From Streptomyces sp. WP-1 (lineage in GTDB: Bacteria; Actinomycetota; Actinomycetes; Streptomycetales; Streptomycetaceae): DNA of 64,000 nucleotides. Below the pieces are notes generated by a model. It was not told the origin of the DNA. It did not search any database and saw nothing but the letters and a program-made list of their open reading frames with translations. The DNA lies in the NCBI RefSeq assembly GCF_030450125.1, contig NZ_CP123923.1, positions 5,890,001 through 5,954,000 of the forward strand, read 5' to 3'. The translations under genes were made by a program, and so were the position numbers. Shown one piece after another: positions 8,214-20,340 of the stretch (position 1 is its first letter; every line of letters begins with the position of its first letter).

Positions 8214-9332
8214 TCATCCTCCCGGGCGGGCCGGTTGCGCGGCTTCCAGGAGTCCGGCGAGTTCCACCAGATCGGTGCCGGTCAGCCGGGGCAGGGCGCA
8301 GCCGGGCAGCACCCGGCAGGCGTCCCGCCAGGTCCCCGGGATCGCGGCGGCGCCGCCGAGCGCTCCGGTGAGGGCGCCGGTGAGGGCGGGGGCGGAGTCG
8401 GCGACCCGGGACAGGCAGGCGGCGGCGGGTACGGCCGCGGCGATACGGCCGTCGGCGGCGGTGGTCAGCGCGAGCGCGACGGGGACGGTCTCGGCGGCGG
8501 CCACGCCGTAGCTGTAGACATGGTCCACGATCTGGTGTTCGAGGAGGGGTACGAGGGCGAAGGCGGAGGCGCCGTCCGCGGCGAGGGCGAGCGCGTGCCG
8601 GGCGTTGCGGCCGATCTCGGTCCCGGGCGGGAGTTCGGCCAGGGCGGCGGTGACGCAGGCGCGGGTGTCCGCGCCGGTGAGAGCGAGCGAGACGGCCGCG
8701 GCCATGGCGCGGGCGCCGTGCACGCCGTCGCCGTCCTGGGTGTAGCGGGCGTCGAACTCGGCGAGGTCGGCGGCGCGTTCGGGGTCGCCGGGGTGGGCCA
8801 CGGCGAGGGCGCAGGCGCGTACGCAGGCGGCGTCGTCGAAGTAGTGCGGGTTGTCGTGGCCGCTGGCGGGCGGGCGCAGGCCGGTGGCGAGGTTGCCGAG
8901 ACCGGCCCGGACGGAGATGCGGGCGCGCAGCGGCAGTACGGCGGACTCGATCTCCGGCGCGCGGTCCGCGGCGGCGGCGACCTCGCAGGCGACGGCGGAC
9001 CAGGTGAGGTCGATGGCGGCGCGCATACGGCGGTCACGGCTGAGGTCGCCGAGGGCGTCGTCGGCACCGGCCCGCAGGACCGCCTCCGCGGCGAAGGCGG
9101 CCCATTCGGCGTCGTCGGAGGGGCCGAGGCGGAGGGGTTCGGGGGGTTGGTTGAGGGCGATCGGCACGGGGAGGGTGGTGGTCGCGTTCTGCTCCGCGAA
9201 GGTGTCCAGTTCACGGGTGAGCCGACGGGTCCACTCCGGCATCCGGGCCGCCCGGTGCCGCCCCGCGGGCCAGCCGGCGGCGTCCCCGGCGGCAAGCCCC
9301 AACAACATCCCTTCGACCCGCCCGGCCATCAC
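8214..9332 (-). CDS. ADP-ribosylglycohydrolase-like protein with eroded metal sites
   Basis: 372-residue DraG relative. The fold markers are clear (VEGMLLGLAAGDAAGWPAG at 6-24; ALTGALTGALGG near 316-327), but the metal motifs differ from the active paralogues: the TDDTE position reads SDDAE (72-76) and the GRDADT position reads SRVADS (about 308-313), losing one metal-binding Asp. It may be a non-catalytic partner or have altered chemistry. The gene begins GTG-ATG (9332/9329); the GTG gives a 4-nt overlap with the upstream gene, as elsewhere in this operon. Confidence 0.82.
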   Translation of the reverse strand: MMAGRVEGMLLGLAAGDAAGWPAGRHRAARMPEWTRRLTRELDTFAEQNATTTLPVPIALNQPPEPLRLGPSDDAEWAAFAAEAVLRAGADDALGDLSRDRRMRAAIDLTWSAVACEVAAAADRAPEIESAVLPLRARISVRAGLGNLATGLRPPASGHDNPHYFDDAACVRACALAVAHPGDPERAADLAEFDARYTQDGDGVHGARAMAAAVSLALTGADTRACVTAALAELPPGTEIGRNARHALALAADGASAFALVPLLEHQIVDHVYSYGVAAAETVPVALALTTAADGRIAAAVPAAACLSRVADSAPALTGALTGALGGAAAIPGTWRDACRVLPGCALPRLTGTDLVELAGLLEAAQPARPGG

Positions 9333-11077
9333 GGTGCCCCTTCACTGTCGACGTCGGCATCGACGCCGACCACATCCATGCCGCCGACGTCCACCCCGCC
9401 CAAGGGGCTCCGCCCCCTGGCCCCCCGGCCGTCCTCCTTCGCCCACCCACCACCCGAATCCGTCGGCTGGGAGGCCGGGGTGAGGGGCGGGGGTGGGGCG
9501 ATCGGCTGGGGGGTTGTGGAGGGGGCTGGGGGTGGCTCGGGGGGTGGGGAGGCGGCGGGCGGGGGTGAGGGTGGTTCGGCGGCCCGGGTGGCTGTGGGGA
9601 GAGGTGGGGATGGGGCGTGGGTCGGGGTGGCGGCGGGCGGGGGCGGATCGGTGGGGCGGGCGGCGGTGGTTACGGGCTGGGGTGCGCTGGTCGGGTGGGA
9701 GGCGGGGGCGATGAGGGCAGTGGTGCTCGGTTGGAGGGATGCGAGGACAGGTCGGGGTTGGGTGGTCGGCAAGGCGGCGGTGGTCACGGGCTGGGGCGGC
9801 TCGGTCGGCGGGAGGGTGGGAGCGATGAGGGGAGCGGTGGCTGGCTGGGGGGATGTGAGGGCGGATTGGGGTTGGGCGATCGGCAGGGCGGCGGCGATTA
9901 CGGGCTGAGGCGCGTTGGTCGGGTGGGAGGCGCTGGCGAGAGGAGGAGCGGCGGTCGGCCGGGCCATGGTTGTGGGCTGCGGTGGATCGGTCGGCTGGGG
10001 GGTGGGGGTGAGTAGGGGAATAGCGGTGGGCCGGAGGGAGGCGAGGGCGGGTGGGGACGTGGGAGGTTCGGCGGCCCGCTCCCCGTTCGCCTTCCGTACC
10101 AGGAGGTCCGCCACCTCCAGCACATGCCACCCGCTCATCGACGGCAGGCACCTGCCCCGCGCCGGGCCGATCGCGGACGCCCAGGCGGTCGGGATGGCCG
10201 GCAGGCCCTGCGTCGCGCCCGACAGCGCGCCCGCCACCGCCGCCGTCGTGTCCGCGTCGCGGCCCATGTTGACCGCGGTCAGGACCGCCTCGCGGAAGTC
10301 GCCGTCGGCCGTGGCGTAGGCGCCGAACGCCAGGGCGACCGCCTCCGGGGCGAGGTCGGTCCAGGGATAGCCGCCGATGACGACGGCGGAGCGGACCGCG
10401 CGTTCACCCCGGTGGGCGACGGCCACCGCGCGGCGCAGGGACCGGGCCGTCCAGGAGTCGTCCGGGATCACCGCGAGGGCCGCGGCGATCACCACCGGGA
10501 CGGCGGCGCCCGCCATCGCCGCCGCCACCCCCGCCGCGACGGCCTGGCCGCCGTAGATGCCCTCGCCCTCGTGGCTGACGGAGCCGTCGACGGCGACCAG
10601 CCGGGCCGCCTCCCCGGGCCGGCCCGCCGCGAACACCCCGAAGGGGGCCGCGCGCATCGCCAGCCCGTCGCTCCAGGCGTGCCGGTGCTGCGCGGAGATC
10701 GGCGCCGCGAGCCCCCGGCGCAGATTCTCCAGCGTGCCCCGCTCGCTGAAGCCCGCGCCGCGGAACGTGGCCCGCTCGGTGATCCACTCGTGCCAGGCCG
10801 CCTCCGCGTGCGCCGGGGTGAGCGCGGAGCCGTGCCGGGCGAGCAGCAGTCCGGAGAAGAGCGCGTACTCGGTGTCGTCCGTGCCCTGCGGCCGGTCCGC
10901 GACGTACCCGGTGATACGGCCCCAGCGGGCCCGGATCTCGGAGGGCTTCAGGTTCTCCGCGGGGGCGCCGAGCGCGTCCCCGACGGCCAGGCCGAGCAGC
11001 GCGCCCCGGGCCCGGGAGCGCGGGCCGGTGAGCTCCCCGGACACCGGGAGCGAGGGAGTGCGGGCGGTCGATGCCAT
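9329..11077 (-). CDS. ADP-ribosylglycohydrolase with long Pro/Thr/Ala-rich repeat tail
   Basis: 582-residue protein and the first gene of the reverse operon. Residues 21-325 are a complete DraG-type domain: GALLGLAVGDALGAPAE, TDDTE at 66-70, and GRDADT at 272-277. From about residue 335 to the end it is a low-complexity Pro/Thr/Ala tail with 38-residue tandem repeats, probably disordered, unusual for this family. The ATG at 11077 is supported by AAGGAGG 7 nt upstream. The last codons overlap the next gene by 4 nt, so the tail is part of the coupled operon rather than a run past a lost stop into noncoding DNA. The catalytic role is likely; the substrate is unknown. Confidence 0.85.
   Translation of the reverse strand: MASTARTPSLPVSGELTGPRSRARGALLGLAVGDALGAPAENLKPSEIRARWGRITGYVADRPQGTDDTEYALFSGLLLARHGSALTPAHAEAAWHEWITERATFRGAGFSERGTLENLRRGLAAPISAQHRHAWSDGLAMRAAPFGVFAAGRPGEAARLVAVDGSVSHEGEGIYGGQAVAAGVAAAMAGAAVPVVIAAALAVIPDDSWTARSLRRAVAVAHRGERAVRSAVVIGGYPWTDLAPEAVALAFGAYATADGDFREAVLTAVNMGRDADTTAAVAGALSGATQGLPAIPTAWASAIGPARGRCLPSMSGWHVLEVADLLVRKANGERAAEPPTSPPALASLRPTAIPLLTPTPQPTDPPQPTTMARPTAAPPLASASHPTNAPQPVIAAALPIAQPQSALTSPQPATAPLIAPTLPPTEPPQPVTTAALPTTQPRPVLASLQPSTTALIAPASHPTSAPQPVTTAARPTDPPPPAATPTHAPSPPLPTATRAAEPPSPPPAASPPPEPPPAPSTTPQPIAPPPPLTPASQPTDSGGGWAKEDGRGARGRSPLGGVDVGGMDVVGVDADVDSEGAP
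9671..9990 (-). repeat. 114-bp in-frame tandem repeat inside an ADP-ribosylglycohydrolase gene
   Basis: On the forward strand near-identical segments beginning with A-C-G-G-G-C-T-G recur at 9671, 9785 and 9899, an exact period of 114 bp, which is 38 codons. The third copy is incomplete. The encoded units share PPQPVTTAALPTTQP-like and TALIAPASHPTSAP-like stretches. Because 114 is divisible by 3, copy-number change would alter tail length without frameshift. Confidence 0.85.
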
Positions 11078-11234
11078 GGGCGGCCTCCTTCGGCGGGGCC
11101 CACCCGGGCCCGCGGACCCTTTGCGGATGTGTCCCACGACGAGCCGCCGTACGTGCCTGGGAAGGGGTCCTGTCACCCGCTCGGCCAACCTGAGCGGTAA
11201 GGGGCGCCGATGAGCGCACGAACCGTAAAGCCGC

Positions 11235-11249
11235 AGGTTAGCCCAGCCT
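11235..11249 (+). promoter_or_regulatory. Weak second iron-box-like site
   Basis: AGGTTAGCCCAGCCT matches 12 of 15 positions of the core of the actinobacterial DtxR/IdeR/DmdR box (AGGTTAGGCTAACCT). It lies about 105 bp upstream of the VIT-type gene, distal to the stronger site at 11319-11337. Confidence 0.35.
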
Positions 11250-11318
11250 TCCCTTGCTGGCGGAGTGATCAGGAACGGCGTAGATTCTGTTGTGTCGAAA
11301 AATAGAACTCGTCCAAAG

Positions 11319-11337
11319 TTAGCTTTGGCTAAGCTAA
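11319..11337 (+). promoter_or_regulatory. Iron box (DmdR1/IdeR-type operator)
   Basis: TTAGCTTTGGCTAAGCTAA agrees with the DtxR-family consensus TTAGGTTAGGCTCACCTAA at 15 of 19 positions. It contains a perfect inverted repeat, TTAGCTT / AAGCTAA, around 5 bp. It ends 16 nt before the start of the VIT1/CCC1-type gene, overlapping the likely leader, a position suited to repression by the iron-loaded regulator. Confidence 0.7.
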
Positions 11338-11353
11338 ATCGGGGAAGAAGATC

Positions 11354-12085
11354 ATGGCCCTCATCGAGACCACGGCGGCGCTGCACGAAGCGCACCGCGA
11401 CAACCACACGCACCGCGACGTCAACGGCGGCTGGCTGCGCCCCGCCGTCTTCGGCGCGATGGACGGCCTGGTCTCCAACCTCGCCCTGATGACCGGCGTG
11501 GCCGGCGGGGCCGTCGGCCACCAGACCATCGTCATCACCGGACTCGCGGGCCTCGCCGCCGGCGCCTTCTCCATGGCCGCCGGTGAGTACACCTCCGTCG
11601 CCTCCCAGCGCGAACTGGTCGAGGCCGAACTGGACGTCGAGCGGCGCGAACTGCGCCGTCACCCCCAGGACGAGGAGGACGAGCTCGCGGCACTCTACGC
11701 GGCCCGGGGCGTGGCTCCCGAACTGGCCCGCGAGGTCGCCCGGCAGCTGTCCAAGGACCCCGAGCAGGCCCTGGAGATACACGCCCGCGAGGAGCTGGGC
11801 ATCGACCCGGGCGACCTGCCCTCCCCGCTGGTCGCGGCCGTCTCCTCGTTCGGTTCCTTCGCCCTCGGCGCGCTGCTGCCCCTGCTGCCGTACCTGCTCG
11901 GCGCGACCGTCCTGTGGCCCGCCCTGCTGCTCGCCCTGATCGGGCTCTTCGGCTGCGGCGCCGTCGTGGCCAAGGTGACCGCGCGCAGCTGGTGGTTCAG
12001 CGGTCTGCGGCAGCTCGCGCTGGGCGGCGCGGCCGCCGGTGTGACGTACGCCCTGGGCGCCCTGTTCGGAACGGCCGTAGGATGA
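11354..12085 (+). CDS. VIT1/CCC1-family iron/manganese transporter
   Basis: 243-residue membrane protein of the VIT1/CCC1/nodulin-21 family, which moves Fe(II) or Mn(II) out of the cytoplasm. Seen: FGAMDGLVSNLALMTGVAGG (first membrane helix with the conserved Asp), AAGAFSMAAGEYTSVASQRE (second helix with the family GEY motif), a charged cytosolic segment rich in Glu and Asp (about 89-145) that matches the metal-binding domain of plant VIT1, and three more C-terminal membrane segments. The ATG at 11354 has GGGGAAGAAG upstream. An iron box just upstream indicates iron-dependent control. Direction of control and metal choice are inferences. Confidence 0.88.
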   Translation: MALIETTAALHEAHRDNHTHRDVNGGWLRPAVFGAMDGLVSNLALMTGVAGGAVGHQTIVITGLAGLAAGAFSMAAGEYTSVASQRELVEAELDVERRELRRHPQDEEDELAALYAARGVAPELAREVARQLSKDPEQALEIHAREELGIDPGDLPSPLVAAVSSFGSFALGALLPLLPYLLGATVLWPALLLALIGLFGCGAVVAKVTARSWWFSGLRQLALGGAAAGVTYALGALFGTAVG

Positions 12086-12563
12086 CGCGCGACCGGTACT
12101 TATACGTGGTGGCGAATAAGTAGCCGTTACCCGCTGGTTTCGGATGGATGACCACGGGGCATGAGCCGTAAGCGCCGTGGGCAATGACGCCTGCCGCACC
12201 CCTGCGGGGCGGGCCGACGAAGACCCTCCTGCTCCCCCGGACCGATGGGCACCGATCCGATCGATGGTGTCCCGGCGGTCCACCCTCCACGTGTTCGCCG
12301 CCGCCGCGGCGGCCAGGTCGCCCCGTGCGGCACCCGGTCGTCGCGCCATGCGGCACCGGCCGCTTCGTGCGGTACCCGGCCGCCCCGCGCGGCTCCCAGA
12401 CACCCGTCGAGAACCCTCGTGGTGTCCGCATGATGAAACGGAGTATCCGCTTCCCGAGAACCGGGTCATCATGTAACCTGCACGAAATTTCGCCATCTCC
12501 GCAGAGGGCCAACGTCGTCCCTCGGCACACGCCACATGCCACATGACGACGACGGGAGAGCCG
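12086..12563. other. Noncoding gltB upstream region
   Basis: About 480 nt with no credible gene. It holds three degenerate copies of a TGCGGYACC-type element around 12325-12390, an AT-richer patch after 12430 that probably carries the gltB promoter, and a possible GlnR site at 12473-12488. Open frames on both strands here lack codon bias and ribosome binding sites. Confidence 0.5.
12473..12488 (+). promoter_or_regulatory. Possible GlnR box upstream of gltB
   Basis: GTAAC-CTGCAC-GAAAT fits the GlnR pattern gTnAc-n6-GaAAc at 9 of 10 informative positions. It lies about 75 nt before the gltB start, in the window expected for nitrogen control of glutamate synthase. A second GAAAC half-site is at 12435-12439, with a poor partner half. 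Confidence 0.45.
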
Positions 12564-17151
<4,588 letters not shown>

Positions 17152-17159
<8 letters not shown>

Positions 17160-18615
17160 TCCGAAGGGCTTCCTCAACCACGGCCGCGAGGTCGCCAGGA
17201 CCCGTCCCGTCGGTGAGCGCGTCAAGGACTGGAACGAGGTCTACGTCCCCGGCTCCCTGCTGCCGATCATCGGCAAGCAGGCCAGCCGGTGCATGGACTG
17301 CGGCATCCCGTTCTGCCACAACGGCTGTCCGCTCGGGAACCTGATCCCCGAGTGGAACGACTACGCCTACCGCGAGGACTGGGCCGCCGCCTACGAGCGG
17401 CTGCACGCCACCAACAACTTCCCGGAGTTCACCGGGCGGCTGTGCCCGGCGCCGTGCGAGTCGGCGTGTGTGCTCGGCATCAACCAGCAGCCGGTCACCA
17501 TCAAGAACGTCGAGGTCTCCATCATCGACAAGGCGTGGGAGGGCGGGCACGTCGCCCCGAGCATCCCCGAGCGCCTGTCCGGCAAGACGGTCGCGGTCAT
17601 CGGCTCGGGCCCCTCCGGCCTCGCCGCCGCCCAGCAGCTGACCCGGGCCGGCCACACGGTCGCCGTCTACGAGCGCGCGGACCGCATCGGGGGTCTGCTG
17701 CGCTACGGCATCCCCGAGTTCAAGATGGAGAAGCGGCACATCAACCGCCGTATCGAGCAGATGCGCGCGGAGGGCACCCGCTTCCGCACCGGCGTGGAGG
17801 TCGGCCGCGACCTCAACGCCCGCGACCTGAAGAAGCGCTACGACGCGATCGTGATCGCCGCGGGCTCCACCACCGCCCGTGATCTGCCCGTACCCGGGCG
17901 GGAGTTGAAGGGCGTCTACCAGGCGATGGAGTACCTGCCGCTGGCCAACAAGGTCCAGGAGGGCGACTACGTGTCCGCCCCCGTGACGGCCGAGGGCAAG
18001 CACGTCGTCGTGATCGGCGGCGGTGACACCGGCGCGGACTGCGTGGGCACCGCCCACCGGCAGGGCGCGGCCTCGGTCACCCAGCTGGAGATCATGCCCC
18101 GCCCGAACGACGAGCGGCACCCGACCGGGCAGCCCTGGCCCACCTTCCCGATCCTCTACAAGGTCACCTCGGCCCACGAGGAGGGCGGCGAGCGGATCTA
18201 CTCCGCCTCCACCACCCACTTCGAGGGCGACGAGGACGGCAATGTGCAGTGGCTGCACATCGCCGAGGTCGAGTTCGTGGACGGCAGGCCGACCCAGAAG
18301 CCGGGCACCGAGCGCCGCATCCCGGCCCAGCTGGTCACCCTCGCGATGGGCTTCACCGGCACCGACCGGGAGAACGGCCTGGTGGAGCAGTTTGGTCTAG
18401 ACCTCGATGAGCGCGGTAACATCGCCCGCGACGCCGACTTCCAGACCAATGTGCCGGGAGTGTTCGTCGCCGGTGACGCCGGCCGCGGGCAGTCCCTCAT
18501 CGTCTGGGCGATCGCGGAGGGCCGCTCGGCCGCCCGCGGCGTCGACCGCTACCTGACCGGGGCCAGCGACCTGCCGGCCCCGATCCGCCCGACCGACCGC
18601 GCGCTCGCGGTCTGA
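17152..18615 (+). CDS. gltD: Glutamate synthase small subunit
   Basis: The beta subunit of glutamate synthase oxidises NADPH and passes electrons through FAD and Fe-S clusters to GltB. The 487 residues show N-terminal cysteine clusters for two [4Fe-4S] centres ([16 protein letters not shown] and [12 protein letters not shown]), the FAD-binding [15 protein letters not shown], the NADPH-binding [13 protein letters not shown], and a terminal [18 protein letters not shown] flavin motif. The ATG at 17152 lies inside the gltB end with GGAGGCGG just upstream, giving an 8-nt overlap and probable translational coupling. A terminator follows. Confidence 0.97.
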
Positions 18616-18660
18616 CGGCACCCCTGGAACGTCCCGCACAAAGGCGTGCGGAACACCAAT

Positions 18661-18710
18661 GGCGTCTGCCCACCTGTCCCCGACCGGACGACCGGGCAGA
18701 CGCCGTTGAC
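18661..18710 (+). terminator. Bidirectional terminator between gltD and rhomboid gene
   Basis: 11-bp stem GGCGTCTGCCC / GGGCAGACGCC (18661-18671 with 18694-18704) and a 22-nt loop, followed on the forward strand by GTTGACTTTT. It lies between two convergent genes. Confidence 0.8.
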
Positions 18711-18740
18711 TTTTCCGCCCCGCCTCGCGGTGCCCTGGGC

Positions 18741-19493
18741 TCAGGCGGTCAGCGAGGCCGCTTTCAGCCAGGCGAGCGCGATCAGCAGGGCGAGCAGGGC
18801 CACGCACACCCCCGCCTGCACCAGCGCGCGCCGCCCGTCGCGGGGCGCGTAGGCGTACGCCAGCGTCACCACGGCGCCCGCGAGCAGCTCGCCGAGGTGC
18901 CCCTGCCAGGAGGTGAGCCCCGCGGAGATCACCAGCCACAGCAGCAGGCCCGCCGTGTACCGGTTGACCTCGCGCATGTCGTGGCCGAGGCGGCGGCCCA
19001 TGACCCAGTAGGCGGCGCCCAGCCCGAAGATCGCACCGGAGGCGCCGACCGTGTACGACTCCGGGAGCAGCAGCAGCTCCAGCACCGAGCCGCCGAGCGC
19101 CGACAGCGGATACAGGGCGAGGTAGCGCACCCGGCCCAGCTGGGACTCCACGACCCGGCCGATGTTCCACAGCGCCACCATGTTGAACAGGACGTGCCTG
19201 ATCCCGAACGTCCCCTCACCGGGCGTCAGATGCGGGAACGCGCCGGTCAGCAGCCGGTACCACTCCCCGTGCGCGACCCCCTCCGGGACATGGCCGGCGG
19301 GCGTGGTGCCGAGCATCGCGAAGCGGTACCCGAACGACGGCCGGGCCAGCTCCACCAGATAAGCCACCACGTTCAGCCCGACCAGCACATAGGTCAGCAG
19401 CGGCACCGCGGTGACCCGCCCCCCGAACACGGTCCGCGCCTGCCGGATGGAACGGGCACCCCTTAAGGAAAGGGGAGGGGCGGGGGGAAGCAC
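18741..19493 (-). CDS. Rhomboid-family intramembrane serine protease, short N-terminus
   Basis: 250-residue rhomboid protease. It has the catalytic serine motif GASGAIFGLGAAYW, the catalytic histidine in SWQGHLGELLAG, HVLFNMVALWNIG, and at least six hydrophobic segments. Many streptomycete homologues carry an N-terminal Cys-rich zinc finger before an RQARTVFGG linker; here the linker is present (residues 15-25) but the finger is absent and there is no room for it, because the divergent gene's promoter begins within about 110 bp. The GTG at 19493 is the longest start and would include a TTA codon (19464-19466), the bldA-dependent leucine codon; an in-frame GTG at 19430 would avoid it. Neither has a good ribosome binding site. 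Confidence 0.85.
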   Translation of the reverse strand: MLPPAPPLSLRGARSIRQARTVFGGRVTAVPLLTYVLVGLNVVAYLVELARPSFGYRFAMLGTTPAGHVPEGVAHGEWYRLLTGAFPHLTPGEGTFGIRHVLFNMVALWNIGRVVESQLGRVRYLALYPLSALGGSVLELLLLPESYTVGASGAIFGLGAAYWVMGRRLGHDMREVNRYTAGLLLWLVISAGLTSWQGHLGELLAGAVVTLAYAYAPRDGRRALVQAGVCVALLALLIALAWLKAASLTA

Positions 19494-19604
19494 GGCGAGC
19501 CGGTGGGGCGGCAGCGATCAAAAGAGCGAACCTGTGTGACGGCCGTGCCGCCCGGAGCGCGTGATCACGTAGGCTCGGCTCCTCGGAACAGCCAGAGGGG
19601 GGCC

Positions 19605-20330
19605 ATGGCCGCGATCAGCCTGCGCAAGGTGGAGGAGACCGCGCCCGCGCTCGTCGGCGCCTACCGCTCGGCCGGGGTCAGCCTGCGCAAACACGGCCTG
19701 GACGAACTGCGGGCCGCCGTCTACCTCGTCCTCGACCACTCCGGCTCCATGCGCCCCTACTACCAGGACGGCAGCGTCCAGGCGCTCGCCGACCGGGTGC
19801 TGGGGCTGTCCGCGCACCTGGACGACGACGGCCGGGTGCCGGTGGTGTTCTTCTCCACCGACATCGACGCCGTCACCGACATACCCCTCGCCCGTCACGA
19901 AGGCAGCGTCGAGCGGATCGCCGCCGGGCTCGGCCACATGGGCAAGACCAGCTACCACCTGGCGATGGACGCCGTCATCGACCACTACCTGGACAGCGGC
20001 GCCACCGACCCCGCCCTGGTCGTCTTCCAGACCGACGGCGGCCCGATCAACAAGCTCGCCGCGGAACGCTACCTCTGCAAGTCCGCCAAGCTCCCCCTGT
20101 TCTGGCAGTTCATCGGCTTCGGCGACCCGCACAGCAAGCAGTTCGACTTCCTGCGGAAACTGGACGAACTCCCGGTCCCCGGCAAGCGGATCGTGGACAA
20201 CGCCGGCTTCTTCCACGCGGGCGAGGACCCCCGGCGCGTCCCCGAGAGCGAGCTGTACGACCGTCTCGTCGCCGAGTTCCCCTCCTGGCTGTCGGCCGCG
20301 CGCGCCGCGGGCATCGTCCGCCCCTCCTGA
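19605..20330 (+). CDS. VWA-domain protein (TerY-like)
   Basis: 241-residue cytosolic von Willebrand factor A protein. It contains the MIDAS metal motif DHSGSM (DxSxS) after VYLVLD, a threonine in GKTSYHLAMDAV, and the distal Asp in VFQTDGG. The set matches the VWA proteins found near tellurium-resistance (TerD-type) stress genes, but no ter genes are in the window, so function is open. The ATG at 19605 has AGAGGGGGG just upstream and a TAGGCT -10-like box at 19570-19575. It ends 10 nt from the convergent acyl-CoA dehydrogenase gene with no terminator seen between them. Confidence 0.82.
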   Translation: MAAISLRKVEETAPALVGAYRSAGVSLRKHGLDELRAAVYLVLDHSGSMRPYYQDGSVQALADRVLGLSAHLDDDGRVPVVFFSTDIDAVTDIPLARHEGSVERIAAGLGHMGKTSYHLAMDAVIDHYLDSGATDPALVVFQTDGGPINKLAAERYLCKSAKLPLFWQFIGFGDPHSKQFDFLRKLDELPVPGKRIVDNAGFFHAGEDPRRVPESELYDRLVAEFPSWLSAARAAGIVRPS

Positions 20331-20340
20331 ACCGGCCCGC

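Noticed and set aside
9671..9990. CRISPR-like array
   Set aside because: Copies are contiguous 114-bp coding repeats without spacers, and no cas genes are present. The arrays at 38908, 54633 and 54901 are also spacer-free.
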